64,000 bases of DNA from Physella acuta (Eukaryota > Mollusca > Gastropoda > Physidae): assembly GCF_028476545.1 (NCBI RefSeq), contig NW_026732523.1:310001-374000 (forward strand), given 5' to 3'. How positions within the stretch are numbered: position 1 is the stretch's first letter; every line of letters starts with the position of its first letter. This document shows positions 1 to 10,196 of the stretch, one piece after another. The notes below the pieces were generated by a model, which was given only the letters and a program-made list of their open reading frames with translations, did not search any database and was not told the DNA's origin. The translations under genes were made by a program, and so were the position numbers.

Positions 1-344
1 TGTAGAAAAAAAATGTATCTACTGAAAAGTCTGTAAAACTCAGACAATTTCATAGTCCTAGGCTACGGAGTAATTCGTTGTTTTTTGAATGTTGACATGT
101 TTTGAACTGAAGACGAGGCTTGCAAGTTGACTTTATGTCGGCCATTGTAAACTAGAAAAATTATAGATTTACGTAATACAAGCGAATGCCATCCTGCAGA
201 GCGATTCATCAAACTTTCTTCATCTTCCCTGTGAATTAAAGATTTCATCTTCTACATTCAGATTGTAGATATATTTGTTGGATTAATTACACCGAAGGTG
301 ACCTAACGACTGCTTTAAAAACACAAACAAAGCCGGTACTCATA

Positions 345-1709
345 ATGGCTTGTGGGGCAACTTTAAAACGTTCACTTGAATTTGATCCTCTGCACAGTCC
401 TACACAAACGACTCCTATTAAACGCAGACGATGCATGCCGTTGACGGTGGCCCAAACTGCACCACCTACCAAACTGCATCAACTAAATCCATCTCCTTTC
501 CTATCATCAAACCTGACAAAAGAAGAAATCGCTGCCAGAATCGGATCAGAGTTAAAAATTAATGCAGAGAAGAAAGCAATTATTTTTACCTTCAGGAAAT
601 CACAGTCCACCATTATCAACATGTTCAGCTCTTGGCCGTCAAAGTCCACCACTTACTCTAGATACATTGACTTGTGTCATTCTTCCAATGATTTTCCATC
701 AACATCACAGTCAGCTTCTGGGTCATGTTCACCAAAGCAGAAAGATGTACCTTTGTTTACCTTTAAACAAGTGGCTTTGATTTGTGAACGAATGGTTAGA
801 GAACATGAAGAAATAAACCGGTAGTGATCTCCCCTAAACTTTCTCGAATATTCTTATATAAAACAACAGGGGATGGTAACTGGGGATATAGTTATGATTT
901 TTAATCCATTTTAAATACTTAAACTTTTAAAAATAGAATATAATCTCAGTAAAAAACAATTGCGCACCAAGCGAACGCCTAATAAAGGTGTGTATAATAG
1001 TGCGCAATAGTATTAGTACTTAATAAATTTACATTAGTTTTTTGAGAAATCGGAAGTAGCGTAAATTACTACTTCTGGTCAACGGAAATTATTCAAAATT
1101 TAACAGAAGGTAGAGAATTAGATCATTTACTTACATGTGAAATTTCATTTATCTATCTGAAATAGTACTCAAGTTATAGGCTTTTGAAAAATTAAAAGTA
1201 GGAAAAGTACCACTTCCGGTTATCCGAAATCGCTCAAAAGTTGATACGGATCTACGATTTTGATAAAATACTTATATATGAAATTTCATCATTCTAGCTC
1301 TAACGGTACTCAAGTTATCGTGTTTACACACGGACAGACAAACACACACAGAGACATACGGACAGAATTGCAAAGCCCAGTTTTTCAGACTGGATTACGC
1401 ATAAAACCTCTTAATTTTGATAAATCTGGATTGATAATTTTTGGCCGATTAAAATAAGTCCTCTATACTTCTAATGTGAAGAAGGACTGAGGTGTAATAC
1501 GGTGAAAATTGTTAAAATTTCAAGTGATTTTTGTGCACGATTACAATACTTTCTCTATACTTCGTATATACGAGAAAGTAAAAATAAGAGAAGACTATGA
1601 CAAAGTTCTGAATAACAAGCTTTCAGAACAGTATAAAGTATTTTTAAAGTTCAATCATGACCAGCTACAGAAAAGATTTGGAAATGCACCTACGAGCTAT
1701 GTTTCTTAA
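345..1709 (+). CDS. akirin: Akirin (nuclear cofactor), coding region split by a MITE-like element
   Basis: Akirins are small nuclear proteins that bridge transcription factors and chromatin remodellers; AKIRIN2 also links proteasomes to nuclear import. The N-terminus MACGATLKRSLEFDP and the nuclear localisation motif KRRRC (residues 26-30) are diagnostic. The segment FTFKQVALICERMVREHEE matches the family before the coiled C-terminus. After the insertion the C-terminal part resumes and ends in SYVS, the family's conserved tail (stop 1707-1709). Read straight through, the frame stops at 822-824 after 159 residues and loses the C-terminus. A GT at 821-822 and an AG at 1587-1588 would join 345-820 to 1589-1709 in frame (phase 2), giving 198 residues, the usual akirin length. 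That splice is inference: the acceptor has a weak pyrimidine tract. The ATG at 345 matches the family start. Confidence 0.85.
816..1581 (+). mobile_element. MITE-like element inside the akirin copy
   Basis: The left end AACCGGTAGTGATCTCCCC and the next ~560 bases match the element at 39570-40356, which has long inverted ends. The two copies part company just after a CAGACA-type stretch (~1350-1370). From there this copy continues with unrelated sequence ending in a small hairpin (ACTTTCTC...GAGAAAGT, ~1551-1578). The right inverted end is missing. AAATA occurs at 811-815 and 1582-1586 and may be a target duplication. This copy has GT where the other copies have GG or GA after the AACCG end, which creates a potential splice donor at 821. 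Confidence 0.7.
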
Positions 1710-3662
1710 TAACAGATGACCATAAAACTTGTACAAAAATCTGATATGTCAAAACAAGAAAATCACCTGTGGATTATGAAGCTTGACTATGTCATTTCAA
1801 TTACCATTGGAGTTGCTATGGAAGCTTTTTTCAATGGGCTGTTAGAATCAAGTTATAAGATAAATAGTAGTAATATTTAATCACCAAAAAGTTGCTATTT
1901 ATTATTAAAGATGATTCATATTTTATAGTACCAAAACGATTACTATTGCGGCTATGGTTTTAAAAAAAAATGTTAGGGTAGGTAGATTAGGGAGATAGCT
2001 ATAGCTGAAAGGTTTTATTTACTTAAGATTTATTAAATGAATAGATTAGTTTGTTATAAAAAATAACATCTTTTGATTTAATCCAGCAATTGTTCCACTT
2101 CAGTTCAACATGTAATGTTGCAGGACAAAGTGATTTAGTCAAATTAAAAAAAATAAACTTTTGGATTTAAAAATTATTTTGCAAAACATTGTATTGTTAT
2201 ATTATTTTATGGGTTTTGTACATATTCTGTTTTATTCTGCATAAACATTAAAATAATTACTTTATAACTTTATAAATTTCTTGAGTACATTTTTGTAATT
2301 AGTATTGAAATAGCACTTTAAAAAGTTTATGGTTAATCAATATTTTACTGTTGAATTTTAAATTTGTCAGACTGACTGAATTTATAATTCTGTTGCTTTG
2401 TATAGCTTTTATGGTGTCAGCATTTTTTTATTTTAAAATTGCTGTCATCAAACATTTCAGGTTTTTCTGTACCCTTGAAAACCTTTCCTGTTGTATCAGA
2501 TTTAATAATTTGATGTAGAAACGACAATATTTTGTTTTTAATTATTTATTGTTTTGCTTGTTTTATTTATTTTTTTAATTACTGAATTTAAATTTTGTTA
2601 TTAATTTTGTAATTTAATTGTAACCAAAGCCATGTTTAATATGGCTTTTAAAACAGCCCATAAGTATAAATAAGATGAGTAAGAAACTCATTAATTTAAC
2701 TGTAACCAAATAAAATAAGCAAGTTAATGTCATCTTATTGTGAGAATAATTTTGGACATCATTTGCTATTTAGTCATCTGTTTCAACACATGTCTATATT
2801 GTAAATAAAATTTTGGAGCACATTTTTTGTTTAACGATTGAGTTCTTTGCTGTAAAAAAAAGTCTGGTTTATTTAATGGGTTTTTATTTTTGGTAGATGG
2901 GGCTTAAGATTTGATTTACAAAAAAAAAATGTAATAAGCATGAGACAATCTGTAATTTTGTTAATTATGATGTAAAAAATTATCCTTAGAGACTTCAAAG
3001 TAAAAATCTGAATAAAACAGTTGTTTCCAAAGCCAGTACTCTAATAAAATGACTAATTTTATGATGTGTTCTTACGGGTTGTAAATTTGGTTTGAATGCG
3101 AACATTGAAGTGCATTAAAACAAATAAAATTAGCTTATGAATGGTGTTTGTTTAAATTTGTAAATACTTGTGCTATTTGTTCTTATCAATTTGTATACGA
3201 TTTTAAAATGTTACTGTTGTCATTTAAAAAATATGAATCCACTTGAAAAACCATTTTATGAAAAGTCCTTTATGCTTAAATAAGGATGGTCTTTGCTCAT
3301 CTTAATTTGATCTTGATGCTTCTGTTTGAATGACTTAATTCACATTTAAGACTGCAATTATTCTTATGCCTAGTTTCTTTTTTTGCTCTTGTAATTTTTT
3401 GAGTGTATGGATTTGTTGTGTATGTGTAACTGCTTATGCCATTCTTAACATGTTATAATTACATTGCCTGATCATTGTGTATTCTAGAATCTTGTATATG
3501 CATTTTTATTAAATACTATGAAAACTTGTCATTTTAAAGTGGGCATTTCTGTATACTGGCAAATTTAGAAACAAAAACTCCAACATTATCTGCCATGCTA
3601 TACAATTTTAGAAAGTTTGTTTGGAAATGTTGACTTCATGGTGTTTTATGTCAGGTTTTGAT

Positions 3663-3704
3663 ACAATAAAGAAAATAAAGAAGTTTCCCACCATTAAAAA
3701 AAAA
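3663..3704 (+). terminator. Polyadenylation signals and A tail of the akirin retrocopy
   Basis: AATAAA at 3665-3670 and again at 3674-3679 lie about 20-30 bases before a run of nine A at 3696-3704. Immediately after come TT and the right target duplication. The order signal, gap, A run, duplication fixes the 3' end of the copied mRNA. Confidence 0.75.
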
Positions 3705-3794
3705 TTTAAAACTCAGACCACCCATGTTTTGTGAACGATTGGTATAAAAACAAGATGGCCGAAACCAGACAGGCAAGACTTTCAAAAAACCTCA

Positions 3795-3930
3795 GCTGGC
3801 CTTCGCTCTGTCCTGAAGATAATACGGACACCACGTAAACAACCAGCTGTCCTGAAGATAATACGGACACCACGCAAACAACCAGCTGTCTTGAAGATAA
3901 TACGGACACCACGCAAACAACTAGCTGGCC
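3795..3930. repeat. 39-bp minisatellite, about 3.3 units
   Basis: The unit reads CTGTCCTGAAGATAATACGG followed by ACACCACGCAAACAACCAG and repeats with few differences. Being 13 codons long, it keeps a frame open on the minus strand, which is not evidence of a gene. A second small tandem repeat (31 bp, two units, GCATTCGGGCAAGTGTCCAT type) follows at about 4067-4138. Confidence 0.85.
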
Positions 3931-4159
3931 TGTGTCAACACCCGTAACAGATACATATTCAAATGAAACTGTTAATGTTCTTCAAAGTGGGAGAAAAACC
4001 GAAGATGTGTCACAAAAGGAGAGCCCTGTACCTGTACTGTAAGTACACTCTTCAAAAAAAAAATATTAGTGTCCATTCGGGCATTTGTCGCATTCGGGCA
4101 AGTGTCCATTCGGGCATTTGTCGCATTCGGGCAAGTGTCTTTCGGGAATTTGTCGTAGA

Positions 4160-4940
4160 CCCTGATACCTAACACCTCCAACTCAACTAACATACCCATA
4201 GTAAACCCCATTCACACCAACAGCCGATATAATTGTACACACACCAATGCAAATTATTCCCCTTGCCTACACCACAATGCAGCACAATGATTTCGCCGAA
4301 ACTAAATTCTGCCCAACTAAATTCTCCGACACTAATAAATTATCGCTCACTAAATTCTTTTGGAAATCATCCTCACTGCAGCAGAGAACTAAAATAAGAA
4401 TCTACAAGTCTAATGTACGTTTTGTACTCCTCTATGCTGCAGAGTCATGGAAATTAAACAAGAAAGGAGAGAGCCGACTCAGCGGCTTTGAAAGAAAATC
4501 CCTCCAACGTATCCTCAGAATAAGGATTAAGTAAGTAAATAAATTCTTCCACACTAAATTATCCCGTACTAAATTCTCCCAAAATGAATTCTCCCAAACT
4601 AAATTCCGTCGCACTAAATTCTCCACTAAATTTTCCCACATTTAATTTTCCCACACTAAATCCTCCCGAACTAAATTCTCCCACAACAAATATCTAAATT
4701 ATCCTACACTAAATTATCCTACACTAAATTCCTTCACACTAAATTCTCCCACATTAAATTCCCCCACATTAATTTTTCTCACACTAAATTCTCACACACT
4801 AAATTCTCACACACAAAATTCTCTCACACTAAATTATCTCACACTAAATTCTCCCACACTAAATTCTCCCACACTAATTTTTCCCAGACTAAATTCTCCC
4901 ACAATTAATTATCCTTTACTAAATTCTCCCACAAAATCAC
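4160..4940 (+). repeat. 15-bp satellite array with left flank and an inserted RT fragment
   Basis: The left flank (about 4160-4275) resembles the flanks of the other arrays. It is followed by degenerate CACACTAAATTCTCC units at 4275-4350 and 4540-4925. This is the most diverged array in the window, with TTATCC and CCTTCA variants. A piece of LINE reverse transcriptase lies between the two blocks. The array ends with the conserved stretch 'aaaatcacccaaacattcaa', common to the arrays that precede a core. Confidence 0.85.
4352..4534 (+). pseudogene. LINE reverse transcriptase thumb/C-terminal fragment
   Basis: The frame reads KIRIYKSNVRFVLLYAAESW then KLNKKGESRLSGFERKSLQR and ILRIRIK. This matches the region after the polymerase domain of RTE/CR1-like LINE reverse transcriptases, typically 'KxxIYKSxVxSxLLYGxExW...L..F.+++LRRILGI'. 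Only about 55 residues remain, with no catalytic YADD-type motif. Both edges fall in 15-bp satellite DNA. It is the only reverse transcriptase sequence I recognise in the window. Confidence 0.7.
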
Positions 4941-4981
4941 CCAAACATTCAATTCCCCCATATTAGATTCCATTACACAAT

Positions 4982-5386
4982 CCCCCCCCCCCCCCCCCCC
5001 CCCCACATAATATTAGTGTTAGTCCCGAGAGTGCACCAAGGTGTAACACAGTTCACAGAGGTTTGCTGTCGTCTTTTGTTTGAGTCAAAATATCTCGCGC
5101 GTGGAACTTTTTGTCAGGGGAGAAAACAAACAACGTTTTTTTTTTCAAGGGAGGTATTTATAAAATTAAAAAACAAAAAGAAGTGAAAAAAGTAGTAATA
5201 AATTTTGAAACAAAAACAAGTAAACTGACTTCAGTATTAACTATAGAAAAATAAATATAAAAAACATCTTTAAAACATTTGGTGATTTATCAAATAATGT
5301 TAATTACAATTACCAGTAATTTTTAATGTTAATCCAATAATCAAATGTAACTAGTTTCAACCAGCTGTAATATTAATACTAAGAAG
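4982..5386 (+). repeat. Core 5'UTR element, copy 1
   Basis: It starts at a C homopolymer (4982-5004) and runs through 'gtgttagtcccgagagtgca', a 'ctcgcgcgtggaac' block, 'gggaggtatttataaaatta' and AT-rich sequence to 'taatactaagaag'. The same string of landmarks recurs 16 times in the window, and where an ORF1 start follows it is the 5'UTR of the ORF1 retroelement. Here no ORF1 follows. Confidence 0.85.
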
Positions 5387-5463
5387 TATAATATAAGGTA
5401 TTCAGAAGCTACCCTTATAGCAGCTGACTTATGTCGGAGAATTTTTTGTATTTTTGTTAGCAA

Positions 5464-6240
5464 AATGTAATGTATCAGGGTCGACAACCAACGGCCCCAT
5501 TCACACATATAATTAATTGTCTTATCTTCAGAACTCATTAACATGCTGTTCTGCAACACTCGGTAATGAACGATATCATAATAAATATAAACAATAAACA
5601 CTCGCTATTCTAGGCATGCTGCCTGGCTTCGCTTAGGTTTTCAAAAACATTGAGAATTTTAATGCTTAATTTATTAGTAATTGGCTGTTATGTGTAGTGC
5701 TTACGTTCAAACAGTAATGCTAATTTTAGAGAAATTGTTGTTGTTGTTTGTTGTTTATAGCCCGTTTTCTGAGTGATTGATGTGATGTAGGGAAAATTCG
5801 GACCGGTCAGTTCTAAAGGTCTTCCGGAGTTTTCTACGATCTCAAACGTTATAAATAGGTTCCTGGATTTGACAACCAAACATTTGTGGAGTGGTAAGTT
5901 CACGGAAATCACAAGCAAGTTAGGAGAATTGGAGGTCCTGTAAAACATGCACGTTACGCTGCACAAAAGGACGACTCTAAAGGATATGCTGCGAGTTGAG
6001 GCACTAATATGTGACGAATGGAATAGTCTCCCAGGATAGTAAAGTAAGGTGAAGAAGTTAGTATCTGTAGTGCTGACGATCTTCGGGTCAACATAATTCA
6101 TATAAGCCAGCGTTTTCTTACATGAATATAATAAAAAGTAAAGAAGGCGGGACATCCAGGTCGTCAAGCGTGCGTTCTGCCGCTAGACCACTCCACTCCA
6201 CTGATTAGCGTTAGGCAAAGTAACAGCGGCTGGGCATAAT
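5464..6240 (-). repeat. Dispersed ~0.78-kb repeat 'R', copy 1, with a hAT-like left end
   Basis: It starts with TATCAGGGTCGACAACC, a diverged hAT terminus, and contains 'ctgcaacactcggtaatgaa'. The rest runs to 'gcataatgctgaacaca'. A second copy in the same orientation lies at 8062-8850 and a third, inverted, at 26290-26690. The minus strand stays open for 159 codons (5688-6167), but the homologous frames in the other copies differ in length and match no family I know, so I do not call a gene. Confidence 0.7.
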
Positions 6241-6249
6241 GCTGAACAC

Positions 6250-6565
6250 ATATAATTCCCACAACGAATATCACACACTTAATTATCCTACACTAAATTC
6301 CTTCAAACTAAATTCTCCCACATTAAATTCTCTCACATTAATTTTTCTCACACTAAATTCTCCCACACTTAACTCTCGCACACTAAATTCTCCCACACAA
6401 AATTCTCTCACACTAAATTCTCTCACACTAAATTCTCCCACACTAAATTCTTTCACACTAAATTCTCTCACACTAAATTCTCCCACACTAAATTCTTCCA
6501 CTCTAATTTTTCCCAGACTAAATTCTCCCACAATTAATGATCCCTTACTAAATTCTCCCACAAAA
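6250..6565 (+). repeat. 15-bp satellite array
   Basis: About 20 units of CACACTAAATTCTCC, with TTCTCT and TTCTTT variants. All frames stay open because the unit is five codons long; products such as LNSPT repeats are artefacts. Confidence 0.9.
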
Positions 6566-6635
6566 TCACCCAAACATTCAACTCCCCCATATTAGATTTC
6601 ATCACACTTTCCCACCTCCCACATGATACTAAGCA

Positions 6636-7012
6636 TATTAGTGTTAGTCCCGAGAGTGCACCAATGTGTAACACAGTTCACAGCGGTTTGCTGTCGTCTT
6701 TTGTTTGTTGGAAAGTAACTCGCTCGTGGGACTTTTTTGTCAGGGGAGAAAACAAACAAAGTTTTTTTTTTCAAGGGAGGTAATTATAAAATTAAAAGAT
6801 TAAAAGAAGTAAAAAAGAAAGTAATAAATTTTGAAACAAAATTTAGTAAACTGACTAAAGTATTAATTATAGAAAAATTAATGTAAAAAAATTCTTTAAA
6901 ATATTTGGTGATTTATTACACAACATTAATTACAACTACAAGTAATTGTTTATGTTAATCCAATAATTAAATGTAACTAGTTTCAACCAGATGTAGTATT
7001 AATACCAAGAAG
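6636..7012 (+). repeat. Core 5'UTR element, copy 2
   Basis: It has the same landmarks as copy 1: 'gtgttagtcccgagagtgca', 'cagcggtttgctgtcgtc', 'gggaggtaattataaaatta' and an end at 'taataccaagaag'. The MADF/BESS sequence begins about 45 bases downstream, so an upstream promoter from the core could in principle drive it. Confidence 0.85.
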
Positions 7013-7055
7013 TTTCTTCAACAGCATTCGGAAACCAATCTGTTCAGGGTATTTT

Positions 7056-8030
7056 TTGTCGGCGAGTTTTTTAATTTTTAAATCAACAAAAATTGCTGCT
7101 AAAAAGAATAACATTGAGGAGTTAATACAAATGATCCAATGTTACCCAATGTTGTATCATGCGTCGCATCCTGATTTTTTAAAAAAGAAAGATCCAATTT
7201 ATCAAGAGATAGGAAACATTCGGGGTGAAAGCGGTGAAGATGTAAAACGAAAGTGGCGCAACCTAAAAGATGCTTCACGAGAAGCATAAGGGGTCAAAGT
7301 TTTTATAAAAATGGTCAGACCAAATGGGTTAGGGTTAGGGTTAGGGTTAGGGTCAAAGTTTTTATAAAAATGTTCAGACCAAATGGGTTAGGGTTAGGGT
7401 TAGGGTTAGGGTCAAAGTTTTTATAAAAATGGTCAGACCAAATGGGTAAGGGTTAGGTTAGGGTTAGGGTTAGGGTCAAAGTTTTTATAAAAATGGTCAG
7501 ACCAAATGGAAATGGACAGATCAGATGGAGTCCATGCGGCCACATTTTAACATGTGCAGCAGTACTGTGGCAAACGACAGTGTAAATTCTGTTTCATGTG
7601 ATGATTTCGTCAAAACAGAACCATTTGAAATTTCGTGTGAATCTGACATTCCTGCCTCGCCCGAGCTTCCGACTGCGACAGAAATATACCCCACATCTTC
7701 TACCAGAGAGAAGACAAATTTCACACAGCCTCATGTGCCTAAGAAAAGAAGACGAGTGTCTTTTGACTCTGATGCGTCGGTTACATCTGAAGAAATAAAA
7801 ACAGATTTAGACAGAGTGGATTATTTTTTCTTAGGGTATGCAGAGTTTTTTTAAAAACTCTCACCCAGTGTACTGATAAGGATCAAATTAAAAATGACTC
7901 AAATGTTCACAGAAGAGGAATTAAAAGAGCTGAATGATTAGAGAACTGTTGATATGAACATTGTTAAATTGGCGTAATTTTTACATACCGTTTATTAAAA
8001 TTTTATATTGTTAAAAAAAAAAAAAAAAAA
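7056..8030 (+). pseudogene. 5'-truncated MADF/BESS-domain retrocopy
   Basis: The first part (7095-7285) reads IEELIQMIQCYPMLYHASHP, DFLKKKDPIYQEI and VKRKWRNLKDASREA, a MADF (Myb/SANT-like) DNA-binding domain. After a tandem and telomeric block the frame resumes as KWKWTDQMESMRPHF (MADF end). An acidic linker follows, with a basic motif PKKRRRVSF that looks like a nuclear localisation signal. A BESS-like C-terminus comes last (DYFFLGYAEFF, then LSPSVLIRIKLKM and FTEEELKEL, stop 7939-7941). A TAA at 7852-7854 interrupts the BESS motif in the same frame. No ATG precedes the domain. ATTAAA (7994-7999) and 18 A (8013-8030) end it, as in a retrocopied mRNA. MADF/BESS proteins are transcription regulators; the parent gene is not in the window. 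Confidence 0.75.
7291..7510 (+). repeat. Telomeric TTAGGG block tandemly repeated with exon sequence
   Basis: Three units (7291-7349, 59 bp; 7350-7408, 59 bp; 7409-7472, 64 bp) each consist of a ~36-bp coding piece, GGGTCAAAGTTTTTATAAAA onward, followed by three to four TTAGGG repeats. A fourth coding piece (7473-7510) continues into the MADF frame. The coding piece borders GGG/GGGT on both sides, giving microhomology to the telomeric unit. This looks like telomeric repeat addition at a break in the MADF sequence followed by tandem duplication. Confidence 0.85.
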
Positions 8031-8061
8031 CCTTAGTTTTTTTTATTTTTTTTTTAGAAAA

Positions 8062-8850
8062 TGTATCAGGGTCGACAACCAACGGCTCCATGCACACATA
8101 TAATTAATTAATTTATTTTCAGAACTCATTAAAATGTTGTTCTGCAACACTCGGTAATGAACGATATGATAATAAATATAAACAATAAACACTCGCTATT
8201 CTATTAGAACTAGGCATGATGCCTAGCTTCGCTTAGGTTTTCAAAAACATTGAGAATTTTAATACTTAATTAATTAGTGATTGGCCGTTATGTGTAGTGC
8301 TTACGTTTAAACAGTAACGCTAATTTTAGAGAAATTGTTGAATGTTGTTTGTTGTTTATAGCCCGTTTTCTGAGTGATTGATGTGATGTAGGGACCGGTC
8401 AGTTCTAAAGGTCTTGTGGATTTTTCTACGATCTCAAACGTTATGAATAGGTTCCTGGATTTCACAACCAAACATTTGTGGAGTGGTAAGTTCACGGAAA
8501 TCACGAGCAAGTTAGGAGAGTTGGAGGTCCAGTAAAACATGCACGTTACGCTGCAATAAAGGCCGACTCTAAAAGATATGCTGCGAGTTGAGGCACTAAT
8601 ATGTGACGTATGGAATAGTCTCCCAGCATAGTAAAGTGAGGTGAAGAAGTTGATATCTGGAGTGCTGACGATCTTCGGGTCAACATATTCATGCAAGCCA
8701 GCGTTTTCTTGCATGAATATAATAAAAAGTAAAGAAGCCGGGACATCTAGGGCGTCAAGCGTGCGTTCTGCCGCTAGACCACGCCATTCCACTGATTAGC
8801 GTTAGGCAAAGTAACAGCGGCTTAGCATTGTGCTGAACACACTACCCCCC
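8062..8850 (-). repeat. Dispersed repeat 'R', copy 2
   Basis: Nearly collinear with 5464-6240: starts at TATCAGGGTCGACAACC, ends at 'gtgctgaacacac' before a C run. Copies 1 and 2 are direct repeats that bracket the satellite, core and MADF retrocopy. It also forms the outer part of an inverted duplication with 24606-26690. Confidence 0.75.
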
Positions 8851-9370
8851 CCCCTCCTATATATCGCGAGATAATTTAAATTCATTGACTCTATTTCGTA
8901 TGTCTCATGTATATGGGGTGCGAACTGGAGATGATTTATACATGTTTTTGTTATAACAAAGCTGTTTTCTTTAATCGTTATTACTTTGTAGTTGGCTTTT
9001 TACGTCTGTCCGTCTCTCTGTGACTTGATACATGAAGTAAAACTACAACGTATGGGTTTTATTGTGTGCTTTTTACATTTGAATATGTCATACATTTTTA
9101 TATATTTTATCTCTTACATCTTCTTGAAATAAATTTATTAATATTACCGTTTAGTTAGTAGAGTTTCTTTATATACATATCTTATTTTTCAAATGCAACA
9201 CGTGTTTCAGATGTGCTGCTAGATGATATTTAGCATATTTTTAAATCTAAGATCCACTACAAAACAAACACCGGACAAAGAAGAGTGAATGTAATAAATT
9301 GATTTTGATACAAGTGTGTTTAGAATGAAAGAAATCGCTTTATCGTACTTTATCGAAACTCGTCTTTAAC
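8851..9370 (+). repeat. Arm of an inverted duplication (partner 25660-26290)
   Basis: The sequence from the C run through 'gatgatttatacatgttttt', 'ctttttacgtctgtccgtct' and 'gaaagaaatcgctttatcgt' is found inverted at 25660-26290. It contains no coding frame of note. In both places it joins the R repeat to an endonuclease fragment, so the whole composite (about 8300-10196) was duplicated as a unit. Confidence 0.75.
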
Positions 9371-10196
9371 GGACTTTAATTTCGTGGCAGACAAACTAGA
9401 CATTGTAGAACCAAAAGACATTATTCGAAACCTCTTAACCGCAGACAAACCACACGCCGACTAAATCATCAACATTAAAACATCCTTCAAACTAGTCTAC
9501 ACATCTACACATGCATAGCACGATATCCACACACCTTACAAACCACTCACTGATGTAAAACATCTGGAAATAGATTCCGTCTAGACAGAATTTACGCCCC
9601 AGTGAGCATGAAAATCAACAAAGTAGAACACCTATTCTCAACACTACAGTTTAGTGACCATACAGCAGTTCTGACAACTTTAAACAACGAACAAACACAA
9701 AGCAAACAAAAACATAACACATACTGGACATTCAATAATACACTATTACTAGACGAGCGCTACATCAACACTATAAAAGACATAATACAATTTTACACGC
9801 AGTCATCACAAAAATGTAACAAAATCCAACATTGGGAAGATTTAAAACAAGACATTAAGCGGGTATCTATTCAATATGCTTGTAGCATTAATAGCGTTAG
9901 GGCCCACATAGAAACTAAACTAGAAAAAAACAACATAGTATGCTTAAGGGAAAAAACAATAACAAAGAACAAATAGACTCTTTAGAAACGGAACTTTCAA
10001 AAATACAAGAATATAAATATAGAGGGACACAAATCAGAAGTACAAAAGAGCAGATAAGCTCGGAAAACCAAACACACCATACTCTCATACTAGAACAAAG
10101 CATACAAAGATCAAAACAAATCAAACAAATAATGGACGAAAACAACCAAGAAACGACTGAACCAAGAACGATTTTAAAATCGACCCGCGCTTTTTA
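9371..10196 (+). pseudogene. LINE ORF2 fragment: end of AP endonuclease plus linker, RT-less
   Basis: The frame begins in the endonuclease motif (DFNFVADKLDI, GDFN region). It continues through a decayed middle to KINKVEHLFSTLQFSDHTAV, which holds the catalytic SDH of APE-type endonucleases. A coiled, Lys/Gln-rich linker follows (IKRVSIQYACSINSVRAHIE; YRGTQIRSTKEQI). The linker ends DENNQETTEPRTILKSTRAF, the stretch that precedes the first reverse transcriptase motif in APE LINEs. Translation then stops and the common tail begins. The linker needs a frame change at about 9940-9976. Copies at 24.6, 27.6 and 62.1 kb end at the same point. Confidence 0.8.

Larger units (their letters stand above)
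34..3718 (+). pseudogene. akirin: akirin processed retrocopy, whole insertion with target duplications
   Basis: The 12-bp sequence TAAAACTCAGAC occurs at 34-45 and again at 3707-3718. Between the two lie about 300 bases of 5' leader, an akirin coding region, about 1.95 kb of AT-rich 3' sequence, two AATAAA signals (3665-3670, 3674-3679) and a run of nine A (3696-3704). This is the structure of an mRNA copied back into the genome by LINE machinery. Akirin genes of many animals have introns; here residues 1-159 are encoded without one. The coding region is otherwise open and is split only by a mobile element at about 816-1581. I call it a retrocopy rather than the parent gene because of the target duplication plus A tail. 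Expression is unknown. Confidence 0.8.

Noticed and set aside
5688-6167. 159-codon minus-strand frame in repeat R as a gene
   Set aside because: Copies at 8.3 and 26.4 kb show different frame ends, no family is recognised and the repeat overlaps a hAT end.
6239-6595. Long open frames of LNSPT, VGEFS or WENLV repeats in the 15-bp arrays
   Set aside because: The unit is five codons, so all six frames can stay open; composition and periodicity explain them without selection.
7321-7480. True chromosome end at the TTAGGG block
   Set aside because: Only 3-4 repeats per unit, interleaved with exon sequence, and the sequence continues on both sides.
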